Of a stretch of DNA of 64,000 nt, positions 1 through 11,500 are shown piece after piece. This DNA is from Serinus canaria. Its lineage: Eukaryota; Chordata; Aves; Passeriformes; Fringillidae. The stretch spans positions 4,439,072 through 4,503,071 of the forward strand of contig NC_066329.1 in NCBI RefSeq assembly GCF_022539315.1. Reading direction: 5' to 3'. A model generated the notes under the pieces. The model did not search any database. It was not told the origin of the DNA and worked only from the letters and a program-made list of their open reading frames with translations. Each line of letters opens with the position of its first letter. The first letter of the stretch is position 1. The position numbers were made by a program, and so were the translations under genes.

Positions 1-962
1 CCCTGAATCCTGGGGGTCCCTTCATCCCAGCCCTTCCCTCTGGGTGCCAGCGCTGCTGGGAGGACAAGGATGGTTTTTGGAAGGGGCAGCTCAGGAGGTT
101 GAGCCAGGGGACAACCCTGGGCAGGGGTTTCTCAGCTCTGCTCATCTCCTGCTAGTGCCACCTGAGGGTTTAAAGGTTTTCAATGCCTGAACAGATGATC
201 TGAAAAGCAAATTATAAACCTATCCCAGCTGGAGATGGGAGAAACCCTTGGACCATGGGTTGGGGTGTCTGGGATGGACCACCATGAGTAGATCAAATGT
301 GGTCCCCAGTGTGACACTGGGAGCCTGGCCCTCAGCATCACTCTGAGTCCCCCGGACCTCCAGGGATGCTGTGGCTGCAGCATTTTTGGATGCTGAGGGC
401 TCCTAAAATCTCCACCCCCTAAACCCTGAGCCAGCCCATCTGATGTGCTCAGCCCTGATGGAATCAGTGACATTTTCATGGATTCAGGCTCAAATTAACC
501 TCAGTGAGAAAACCAATCTGGCCAGAGGCACCACCCAGGGGGTCTGGTGCCACCAGCAGATCCCAACACCGGGCTGCTCCTGGGGGCTGGAGGCAAAAGG
601 CAGAGCTCCTCCTGGCACTGCAGAGATAGAGATTTATTTTTTTTTTTAAAAAAGAAGAAAAAAGGGGGGGAGGGGGTAAAAAAAGGCCCCGTGTTTGCAG
701 CCAACACGTGTAATCTGTTGCAGCCCTTGTCAGACAAAACAGTTTTGCCGTAAGACAGCGATTCCCAGAGGGGAAAGGGGCGAAGTGAAAATACTTTATC
801 AGCTGCCTACATATGTAAAGCAGTACCCTGGTTGAAAAGCAAAGCCTCTTTCCCTTTGAAAGCTGGGAAGGGAGAGATGGGAGGCGACTGCCTGGGAGCA
901 GGGACAGAAATGACACAGGCACAAAGCCCAGCACAGCAGAGCCCAGGCCTCCCTCCTAAACT

Positions 963-1265
963 GCTCTTATCTCCCTATCAGCCCCAAAAACTACCTGGCT
1001 GTGGAGAACAAACAAAGGCAAACAAAACCCAGATGTGGCTCAGCTTGGGAAACTAAAAATATGGTTTTTAATGTACAGGAATTATTGCTCTTATTTCCCA
1101 ATCAGCCCCAAAACGGCTCTTATCTCTCCATCGGCCCCAAAAACTACCTGGCTGTGGGGGAGAAACAAAGCCAACCAAAACCCAGTCGTGGCTCAGTTTT
1201 GGAAACTAAAAATATGGCTTTTTAATGTACAGAATGTGTTTTTTAATGTACAGGAATTATTTAAT
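963..1265. repeat. Imperfect tandem duplication carrying GATA and MEF2 motifs
   Basis: A unit at 963-1086 recurs at 1116-1265, with a partial third copy between them (1087-1115). Both full copies keep CTTATCT (966-972; 1119-1125), a GATA site on the minus strand, the block CAAAAACTACCTGGCTGTGG, CTAAAAATAT (1053-1062; 1206-1215), a MEF2-type site, and TTTTTAATGTACAG. The last piece is itself duplicated in the second copy. Confidence 0.75.
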
Positions 1266-1866
1266 TCAGGTATTAAGAGCAGGTTCTGTCAGAGTCCCCT
1301 GGTCAGCAGGGAAGTGTCCATTGCTCCAGGTTCCTCTTCCCTCAGGTTGAGCTGAGATGAAGGGAATCACTCCCTGCCTGGATTTAAGAAGTGATGCTCA
1401 GGAGCTGCCAGCAGACAAGGGTTTTCTTTCCTCTCTGAATTTCAAAGGCTGGGAATTCCACAACCTGGACACACGGCATAAATCAGCTCTTGGGTTCACA
1501 GGATGAGTGGACTCTACTGGCAACAAGTGGGCTGGCTCCTCATGGAGGCTTCTCCTGCTCCATCCATCAGCCAGAGACCTGAGAAGTTGGGGAAAAAAAA
1601 TGAATTCCATGTAGCAGCTGCCTCAGCAGGACAGAGAGGGGATTGGGGGGACACCGAGCTGGGCTGGAGAACCCAGGAGGGCCTGAGAACCCAGGGCACT
1701 TCCATGGATGGGGATGCAGAGGCAGGAGGGAGATAAGGAATGGGACTGGGGGGAGGAGGGAAGGAGGGAAGGAAGAGAAGGGTGGGCAGGGAAGCAGCAG
1801 GGGGAGAAGGAAGGAGCCCGCGCTGCCCATCTGGGCCATGCATCACATTGAAATTGTCCCGCATTA

Positions 1867-1890
1867 AAAATTCACCAGCCAGTGAATTTT
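1867..1890. repeat. Perfect inverted repeat, 9-bp arms
   Basis: AAAATTCAC at 1867-1875 and GTGAATTTT at 1882-1890 with a 6-base spacer. It lies in an AT-rich block (1850-2000) that also holds GTAATTAG and GGGTCAAAG. Confidence 0.7.
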
Positions 1891-4800
1891 CAAGGGATTT
1901 GTAGTAATTAGATGACAAAATGCTGGCAAATCTCAGGCTTGCCAAAGATGTTACTCAGGGGTCAAAGACTCGACACTTTTGGCTGGGTAATTTGTAAGTG
2001 TCAATCACACTCAGGCATCAGAGGGAAAGGAGAGCTCCAAGGGCTGAATCCTAACGAAGCCCAAGGCTCCTGTCTGCTGAGCCCCCTCCTGCTGCCACCC
2101 AGGCCTGAGACCCCCAGCTGAAGCCACACTGGGCTGATCTGGCTTCTCGTTTTTTAAATTAAAAGAAGGAACTTCCCAGGTTTGGCTTTTCACCAGGGAA
2201 AGCTGCTGCTCTGCTCTGCAGCTGCCTGGGCTGATGTGCCTGTCCTGTTTATCTTGCTGGGGGCAGGATGGGCTGTGACCCCCCACCCCGGGCTGATGCC
2301 CTTGCACAAGCTCTTCTGCCACCTGGGTGGAACTGCTCCTGGGACAGTCCTGCTGCTTCCTGGGGCTGACACACTGGGCTGAAAATGGAATTAAAGCATC
2401 TCCTGCCTTGTTCCTGCCTCCTCACTGGGTGTCACGGAGACTTTGGGGCCCCCACAGCAGCCCCATGGGCAGTGTGTGCCTGTGAGGGCTCTGTTGGAAA
2501 ACCCAGGTTTATTCAGATCCACAGGACACTCCCAGCCCTGCGCTGAAGGGGGACCTGCCTCAGGCTGAGCCCATGGCAGCAGCTCATCCCACACACCCAC
2601 CCAGAGCCTGGGGGAGAAATGTAAAAGTTTTCTACATCATCAGCTTAAAACCAAACCACAAAATGCAGAAATTAATGCTTTGCCCAAAACACCAGGGGAG
2701 ATCCCCGTCCCAGCCAGGTGTGAAGCTCCAGTGTGGGCTCAGCCTTGCTGAGGTTAGGCCTGGGCTTTGCTGCTGGGTTTTGGAGCCGAGGATGGCTCTG
2801 AGGAGTGGCTGCCTAACCTCAGATCTCTCCTGGAGAGATTTTTGCCTTTTGTGGTCTGGTTTCTAAGCTGATGAAGTAGAAAAGCCCTGGATTTCTCAGC
2901 TCCACCAGCACCAGGGGGATGGCTGCTACCAGGGGCTACTCTTACCTCCAGAAAGATTTGGAGTCACCACATGAGGGTGAGGCAGGAGCCTGCTTTACTC
3001 TCCATCTCTCGTGGCTTACAAAGCTGTCCTTGTTACTCCTGCTACAGCCCACCTCCAGTTTTGGGTGTGAGGGATGGGGAGGTCCTGGCCATCAGCTCTG
3101 AGGTGCTGAGGCATCACACAGCACCCATCACACCCCAAGGAGAAGCACTGCACACCCAAACCCCCCTGCACTGGAAGGAGCCAAGTCCCAGAGCAAAGGA
3201 AGCTGAAGGAGGTTTGTTGGCTCCATCCCTCCCAGTGTGCTGGATTTGGGGGGTGCTCTTAATCCAGTGTGTGGGGACGGGAGAGAAGGGAAAGGGAGGG
3301 AAAGGGCAGGAGGGAAATGGCCTCTGGACAGAGCTGCAGTGGGTTAGGTGAATGCCAAGCCATTCCTGCTGCAGGCCAGCAGCACTGGGAGAGCTGGAAA
3401 AGGAGGCAAGCAGCAGTGTGATGCTCTTCAGTGTGGTGCTGCCCCAGACAGGGGAGCTGAGGGGACTGGGAATGTGGCTGGAAGTTCCTCCTCAGTTTCA
3501 AAAGTCACTCAGCAGTGCAGGGGCAGCCTTCCTCCAGCTCCTCACCAGCTGCACTTCCAGCTCCTACTCCACATATTTAAATAGTCCAAATCATGGGCTG
3601 AGGTCTGCAGGGGGGCTGGGCTGAGGCGTTTTTCCATGGTTTTATCTTCACTTATCTAAGAGTGCCTTCAGATGCTGCTGGAAGGGTATTTGTTGGGAAG
3701 CAGCAGGGAAGGACTCTGCCTGTCACTGCTCTGTCCAGTTCTGGGCACTTGGAGCCATTCCCTGCTCACAGGGGGGGTCCTTGGGATGTTTCCTCCCTGT
3801 CAGAGCCTGCTGCTGGCAGATGGAGACCCCCAGCACCACCCCACTGCAGCTGAACACAGCTCCTACCATGGCCCTGCTTGCTCTTGCAGGAGAAGATGAA
3901 CCAGAAAATGCCAAATTTTAGTTGAGGGAACATGAAGAAAACCTTTTTCCCCCCAGATCATCTCTCCTGACACCACAGCCCTCACTGCCCTCCCACTCTG
4001 TCCCAGCAGCTTTGCTATACCCTGAGCTGGGGATGATGTCACATATGGGGATATGGTGATGCTGGCTCTGTACCCCCTGGTCCCCAGCAGCCCACCATGG
4101 TCCTGGGGCTGGAACAGGACCAGAGAGACAAACCTAATGACATGGCACTAATTACAGCCTGTGGAATGCAGGGACTGTGCTCCTGCAGCTCCCAGGGAGG
4201 TGAGACCCTCCCTTCTCCAGGATCCTGCCCACCTCCCTGCTCCTGTGCTGCCATCACTTCCTGCACAGCCCCAGCTCTGCTCTGCTCTGCCTCCCTTCCC
4301 AGCTCCAGTTTGGGGTGAAAGCCTCCCTGATTAGCCGATCTGGATCCCTATTTACTGTGAATTACTGAGCCTGATTATTATTCATGGCAGAGGCTGAGCT
4401 CTCAAGCCTGGCCATGCGGTTTCTCTTCCTCTCCAATGCATACATTTAGGGAAAACAAGAGGCAGAGTGCCTCAGTCAGGGAAGCTGCACTCTGCCTCTC
4501 CTCCTCCTCCTCCTGCTGTATTTCCTGCTGAGGAAGGTGCTGGTGGAAGCTGGAATGTGGAGCCAAACACTGGTGGTGCTGTGACCCAGGGTAAAGTCCA
4601 GATGTGTTGGAATATTGGTCCCTTCCAACTTGGCTTCTCCCGGGATTCTGGGATTAAGGTGAAGCTCCCCAAATCTCCCAGCCAGCATCCAAGTCAACTC
4701 TCTCCATCTGCACTTGCAGATTCTTCCTGAAGTCCAACCTGAACCTCCCTCTGGAGATTCCAGAGTTCCAGGAATCAGCAGCTGGGCTGGAAAGCAGCAA

Positions 4801-5929
4801 GCAGCAGGCAGGACACATCTTCCTGCAGCCCTGCAGAGGGTGAGGGAATGGCATTTACTGTGCCTGCTTGGCCTTGAAGTGCTTCCCAGACCTCATTCCA
4901 TGGGACACAGGGAGGAAGACCAGGGAAGACAGGCCTGAAGGGATGAGAAGAGCTGGAATTCCTGAATTGTAGGAATTGAACTGCAGGAGCAGTGCAGTGG
5001 TGGTGACAAGAAACCACCAGGAGCTCACAGATGCTGCCTGCCTGTCCCTGCCAGCTCTCCTGTGGCACAGAGAGGAAAACACAGATGGTGGTCAGGAGTT
5101 TTCCAAAGGGAGTGGGTCACTCTGGGCACTCAGAGGGCACTGTGGTACAGCAGAGGGGCTGGCAGTGCCCAGCAGAGCCAGGCTCCTCTCTGCCTTGCCT
5201 TGCTTTGCTGGCTGTGCCCATAAGGAGATAAAAGCCCACACAGGCCTCTGGCAACAGGCAGCAATGAGGGAGAGCTGCTTCTACATTAAAACCCCTTAAC
5301 CCTCTCATTCAGTCAAAAAGCTGCATTTGAATAATATCCTAATCCAATTGCAGAGCTGGCCCTGGGGAGGGGGATCTGCAGTGTGCCTGGGGAGCAGCTG
5401 CAGCCAGCACAGCTCCTGCTTCTGTCCAGCTCACCAGGGTCTCACCCTGGATGAAGCTGTCACAACCTGACACACAGCCACTGGCCAAGGCAGAGGGCTT
5501 CAGCCCCCCAGGGACCCTGCAGTGTATCCCAGCAGCCAGAACTGAGTGTAAAGCACTTGTTTGGGCTCTCTGAGGGGAGAGCAGAGGCTGAGCACAGCCC
5601 AGAGAGCCCATCTGGGGTGGCTGTACCCCTGCTCTCATCTGCACAGCCAGGGCTGATGGATGACTCTGCCTTGGAGCTGCTCTTCTCCGCTACCAGCACA
5701 GCCTGGCTACAGCACTCACACCCAAAAAGGCCACCCAGATGAGCATCACAGCCTTCCTGTGCCCAGCTCTGCCCAGGGAGCACAGGGCAGCTCAGGGGTG
5801 ACAGGCACACACAGTGACACTGATCCTGGGGCATCAAGAGCCAGCAGAACGAGGGGGACAGGTACAGCTCACCCCAGCCCAGTTACAACCCTCAGTGTGC
5901 AATCATTTGGTACAGACAAAACCTTCCTA

Positions 5930-6700
5930 TAACAGAAAAGGAACTGTTCCCCCTCCCAAAGCAAACAAGAGCAGTGCAGCAGCACTGCTGAGGTTAAGGA
6001 CCAGGGGGAGGCTGCTCCCTGCTTCAGCTCCATGGACAGGTAACAGCCTCTGCATTATTTTATCATTAGGATTGCTTCAGATCAGGGGGAAAAAAAGAAG
6101 ACAGCCAGTGGGGAGTGCTGAATTTCTGCAGACCTACTTAAGTGATCATTTTAATTCAGGTGTAGGCTCGTTTTTAGAAAATTCCTGCTGTAATTTTAGG
6201 GGTGCAGCATGTGGGATTCTCAATACGTAACAAAGCGGAGCAAGAATTAACTCCAACTGTTCTCCAGAGCTGTGATCAGCACTTCCATAATTAATGTCCA
6301 GGCACATATATATCTGTGTACACATACACAGCCCCCCCCTGCTCACATCAAACAGATTTCCTTGATACCAAATTGCCTGAAAAATTAACCAATGTCAAAC
6401 TGCTCCACAAGATAAGTATCATTAAGGGAAAAAGAAAATCTTCATTATGTTTGAAGGTACAGGGGAAAAAAAAACCCCTCATGAATGTTTTCCAGCCTGT
6501 TCCCAGCCTGGGAAATAACATGTTTTAAAACATATCAAAGGGTTAAATTAATTTTCATTAAAATTTAAATTTGAGAAGGCTCCCTCTCTTCTTTCCTCCC
6601 TCCTCCCCCTTTGAACGTTTGACTGGCAACCATTTCATATTTCAATCTCGGCAGAACAAATTGAATTAGATGTTGAAACCAAACTCTGCTCTGTTCTCTA
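5930..6700. promoter_or_regulatory. AT-rich unique block, candidate conserved noncoding element
   Basis: Low-GC, non-repetitive sequence in a GC-rich region, with AATTAATG, TAATTTTA and TTAATTTTCATTAAAA homeodomain-type motifs and no open frame that looks coding. Conservation is inferred from composition only. Confidence 0.3.
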
Positions 6701-8049
6701 AAGCCTACATGCTCTGCTTGTGCTAATCCTTTTCGTCGCTGCTGCAGACCTCAGAGACACTCAGCAAGAAACCTGCCCTGCCACAAAAGACAATGAAGGG
6801 AAAAAGGGAAAAAAAAAAAAAAGAAAAAACAGGAAAAAAAAAAAACCCAAAGGAAAATCCAAGCCCAACCTGCAATGCTGCAGAGCTTTACTGAAATCAT
6901 GTGCTGGGTGATGCATGTGCCTGGAGGGGAGCCTGCCCAGCTGCTCTGTCCTCTGTGCTGGACAGGGGCTGGTCCTGCCCAGCCAGGGTGGTCAAACATC
7001 CCTGCTGAACTGGAACTGAACCTAGCTAAGGCTGAGCTTTCCCTGCAGTGACCCCCTGGTGCAGAGCTGTGCCAGTGCTGGGGCAGGTGGTGAAGGCAGT
7101 GGGGAACAGGGACAGGAATGCCACTCATCAATGCCAAGCAAAAAAAGGAGAATCAAGCTCGTCACCACTTCAGGTGACACTGCCAGCCCCACTGACAGCA
7201 CTGCTTCCACACCTGTGCCTCAGTTTCCCCACCTGCTGCACAGGATGAGAGTTTCACACCACAGCCCTGAGACATCCCAAAGGGCTATTCCTGGATTTTG
7301 GTCTGTCCCTTGAGCCAGGTCCTGGCAGGAGTGGCTGCTGTGGGGTTTGGGAAGCCTCTCAGTGGCAGCAGGAGGGCTCTGGAGCTGCAGCACAGTCTGG
7401 GGGACCAGCAAGGGGTGTCACAGCTCTGGAGCTCAGCCTGGGACTGCAGCTCAGTGCTGAGCCCTGTTCTGGGAATTCTGCAGAAAAGTGGGAGAGGACA
7501 TGTCTGTAAGCACAGGGCTGGGCTCTGAGCAGCACCATGTGCCCTGGCCCTCGGGCTGCCTGCTGGACAAGGTGTGCACAGCACACACAGCTGGAGGCAC
7601 TCCCAAATCAGAGCTGGGCAGATGTCACCCCAAAGCCCAGGCACTCCTGCAGTGGCCCTGCATGGAGCAGGCAGTGTGGTTTAACCCAGCTCAGATGCTG
7701 TGAACAGGCTCCCATCAGATACTCAGGGTTTCCACCGTGGCCACACACACACAAAGGACACCACCAGCCCATCTCACCTCTCCTGAGCCCACACAGGGTG
7801 AGCTTGGGGGTCTCAAAAGGATCAGAGGGGCTGGCAGGACTGCAGGGTTTGACCTCGGGGAGCCATTTCATCCTGGCTCCCTCCTGCCACCTCACATTTT
7901 ACAGCCTTGAGATGCTGCCCCAGGACACACCAAGGAGGAGTGATGGCAGCCAGGACTCACTTGGGGTGTGGTGCTTTTGGAGGGAGAGAAGCTGGGGAGA
8001 TTTTGGTGCTGGCCTTTGCCAAACTATCTGTGACATGGTGGCAGCTGCA

Positions 8050-8473
8050 GGTTGGTGTCCAAACAGGGATTTTAATTTTTTGGGCAGCCCATCTGTTCTC
8101 CCCCAGCCACAAGGAGGGACCATTTACACCCTGACAGCAGAAATTCTGCTGCCTTCCCCTGGGGGGATGCCGACAGCCAGGGGAGCACACAGCATACACC
8201 CAGGGCATGCACTCACTTCAACAGTGAGCTCACACTGAGCCAAATGTGGGCTGTAACCACTGGGACCACAGCCAGGAGCCTGTGGGGTCACAGGGGGGAG
8301 AGGCAAAGGGTGGGATTCCTGTCTGGAGGCTGCTGAGCCTTTGGAATTCCACCTTCTCCTGCTCCTGGTGCTACCGACCCTGCTGTCCCCTTGGCAGCAA
8401 GGACACTGTGACTTTTAGGGCCAGCTGTGCCCACCCTGGCCCAGTACCCACCTCACCAGACCCCAGGCAGCTG
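8050..8473 (-). other. RBM19: Candidate RBM19 3' UTR and polyadenylation signal
   Basis: Below the stop codon there is no AATAAA on the minus strand for several hundred bases. The first variant I see is ATTAAA at 8076-8071, which would give a 3' UTR of about 0.4 kb. No strong GT-rich downstream element is evident. The true end may lie further away. Confidence 0.3.
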
Positions 8474-8565
8474 TTAAATGTCCTCATCCTTGTTATTGTC
8501 CTCCTCTTCCAGGTGCTCCATGATTTCATTCAAAAGCTCAGATCGTTTTTTCTTCTTCGGGGAGT
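8474..8565 (-). CDS. RBM19: RBM19 terminal coding exon 24
   Basis: Completes codon 909 (Asp), then [21 protein letters not shown] and the acidic tail ending DEDI, stop TAA at 8476-8474. Acceptor gacag|ACTCC. The tail is basic then acidic as in the family, but the last residues differ from mammals. Confidence 0.94.
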
Positions 8566-11500
8566 CTGTCCAGGCCAGGGTGGGAGCAAAGGGGAGAAGA
8601 GAAAAGCAAAAATTACAACCTGGACCCACCTTGGGAGGGGCTGAGGGGGCTGGAGGTAGCAGGATACCCTTCCAGGTCATCAATATCATCTACTTCTCCT
8701 CCCCAGGCAGGTCCTGGCAGGAGCTGGGATTTCAGTACCTCCCACCCATGCTTTAGTTCACAGGCTGGGAGCAAACAGCACCCAAACAGGTGATGGTGAT
8801 GCCAACCCTTCCTGCTGACCCCAATTCAGCATGGAATTCACAATCTCCCTGTGGAAAAGTGGCTGCAAGCCTCAGCAGGAGCTCATCAGGGCTCTTGGCA
8901 GGACACAGCCCCACCAACACCCTGGCTGAGACCATCCCAAACCAGCAGCCCAGTGCCCATCCCTCACCTGGGTGCTGCCCTGCCCTGGCACTGCCTGTGG
9001 CACACATCCCTCCTAATGTGTGGAGCACAGGGGGGCTGCCAGCACCTGAGAACATCCCAAGCCTGGCTCTGAGGTGACAAAGCCATTTGGTCCCTGATGT
9101 GAGGCTGACATCCTCCTTTCTGCTGGGCAGGCAGTGCCCTCCCGGCAGGAGCCGTGGCACAGCCCCCTCTCCCCCCCTGGCTCCCCAGCTCGCTCGCAGC
9201 ACATGGAGAACAGCTGTTTAAATCCTGCTTTCAGACATCAAAAGCCTCGCTGGGTTTCTCAAACAAACAAACATACCATAGGACTAAAGAAAAGGTGTAA
9301 AATAAATAAATGGAACAAGCTGTGCATTTTCTTTTAGTATTACAGCTGCTGCGGGAGATAAACAACAAGTAAATGTCACAAAACATCAATACAGAAGAAA
9401 TTAACCTGACAAAAGCTCACATCCCCCCCCCTGCCTCCCCCCAACTCCCAACAATTTTGCATTTCTGGAGTTCCCATCTAATGATTTTATTTTTCAATTA
9501 ATTCCTTGACAGAGAGCCAGAACCTGCCTCCCTTCTCCCTGGGGGCTGTGGGCATGGGAGGGGGACGAGGGTGCTGATGGACCCCACTGCCCTCCCAGCA
9601 CCCACCTCAGGGGAGCCATGGGGGCCACAGGGTGCCACCCCCAGACCCTCCAGCAGCTCTTCCCAGTTCAATCACTCAAAGGCACCAGGGAGGAAGGTGC
9701 CAGCTCAGCAGTTCTCCCTCCCTACTCTGCTCCCAGCTCTCCTGCTTTGGAATGGCATCAAATGTGGTCTCATCTCCCAAATCCACTGTAGGACTGTGTC
9801 CTGTACCTGCCACCCCTTCCCAACCAGAGCCTCACGGAGATGCTGAGGCTGCACAGCAGAGGAAAAGCTGGATATGAGACACTGGGTGCACAGGGAACAT
9901 CCCTCAGCAGAGCAGCACCTGGCCGGGCTCTGGCAAGGAGATCCCCCCACTGCATCCCCCAGATTCACCAGCTCGGCCAGGGGCAGCACCAGCAGCATCC
10001 CCCTCTTGTCTGACAAGGGGAAAATAAAATCCCAGGAGGGTGGGGAAGCGAATTGGTTGGGCTTCCTTCCGTTCTGCTGCTCCAAGCTGGTTAAGGTTTG
10101 CCCGCTAACGATCCCATTTGCTTCCTTTAAACAATGGGCAAAGCCGGCGGGGGTGGGCCGGGAGGGGGATTACCACGGGATTAGAACGTGGCAGGGTTGT
10201 GGATGCCACGCTAATCCTGCAGGGTTTTACTCCCCGGCTCCGGCATGTGTTTGCATTAGTTACAGATGCTCTCGAGAAAAAAAAAAAAAAATTAAAAAAA
10301 GAAATAGGAAAGGACAAAGGAGAAAAAAAGGGAGCCCAGCGGTGGGGAGGTGAGGGAAAAGGAAACCAGGGGGATGGAGGCCAAAGGAGGAGCGATCTGG
10401 CAAAGGGGATGGAGGCAGGAAGGCTTTCCCAGCCCGGCAGGAGGATCAGGACCGTGCCTTCCCTGGCAACCCCCTGCTTCCAGCCACAACTGTAAATAAC
10501 CAGGATGAGCCACAGCGGGGCTCGGCTGCTTTACAGCCACCCGCGGCCCTCCCAGCTGAACCCCTCCTCACACACCTCCCTCACACACCCTCCCCACCAC
10601 AACCCCCCCGCAAGTCCTTGCTTCCCCTCCCGGCGTGGTGAAATTCCCCATCTGTCAATTTAATGCTTTGATCGATGGCAAGGAGCAGGAAAGCGGCCCG
10701 GCACAGCTGGCTGCCCCCGTCAGGCCTGGCGGGAGAGCGGCGGGGCGGGCTGAGGAGCGGAGGGATTGGGAACAGAGCCTTCCCCACACGGCCCGGGCTG
10801 AGGGAGGGATTATAATTTAGTGGGATTGGGAACAGAGCCCTCCCTACACGGTTGAGGAGCGGAGGGATTGGGAACAGAGCCTTCCCCACACGGCTGAGGA
10901 GCAGAGGGATTGGGACCAGAGCCTTCCCCACACGGCCCGGTCTGAGGGAGGGATTATAATTTAGTGGGATTGGGAACAGAACCCTCCCCACACGGCTGAG
11001 GGAGGGATTATATTTAGTGGGATTGGGAACAGAACCCTCCCCACACGGCTGAGGAGCAGAGGGATTGGGACCAGAGCCTTCCCCACACGGCCCGGGCTGA
11101 GGGAGGGATTAAGTGGGATTGGGAGCCAGAGCCTTCCCTGCATGAGGAGCGCGAGGAATTGTCATTTAGTGGGACTGGGAGCCAGAGCCTTCTCTGCATG
11201 GCCACAGGCTGAGGGAGGGATTATAATTTCGTAGGATTGGGAGCCAGAGCCTTCCTCAGGCTGAGGAATTGTCATTTAGTGGGATTGGGAGCCAGAGCCT
11301 TCCTTGCACAGCCCCTCTCTCTCGTGGGAGAGAGCAGAGCACGCTGAGGGGCTCTGCTTGGCAGCGCTGGCCAAGCTCCCCCCAGGACGGAGCTGTGGGA
11401 GGAAAGGGGTTGGAGACGTTCCCAGCCCTTTGGCTCTGTCATTTGGGGATGCAGGGGTGAGACTGGAGTGTTCCCCCTGCACAGGGCAGACATCCACAGC

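Larger units (their letters stand above)
1..8049. other. Intergenic sequence downstream of RBM19
   Basis: No open frame here resembles a known protein, and no splice-linked set of conserved frames is visible. The stretch holds the duplicated GATA/MEF2-motif block (963-1265), an inverted repeat (1867-1890), a purine-rich tract near 1740-1820, AT-rich unique-looking sequence at 5930-6700 and A-runs at 6804-6845. In mammals LHX5 lies on this side of RBM19. Confidence 0.6.

Noticed and set aside
10581..11205. Minus-strand frames with repeated [12 protein letters not shown] peptides
   Set aside because: They follow the minisatellite unit and shift with it; no start context or splice partners.
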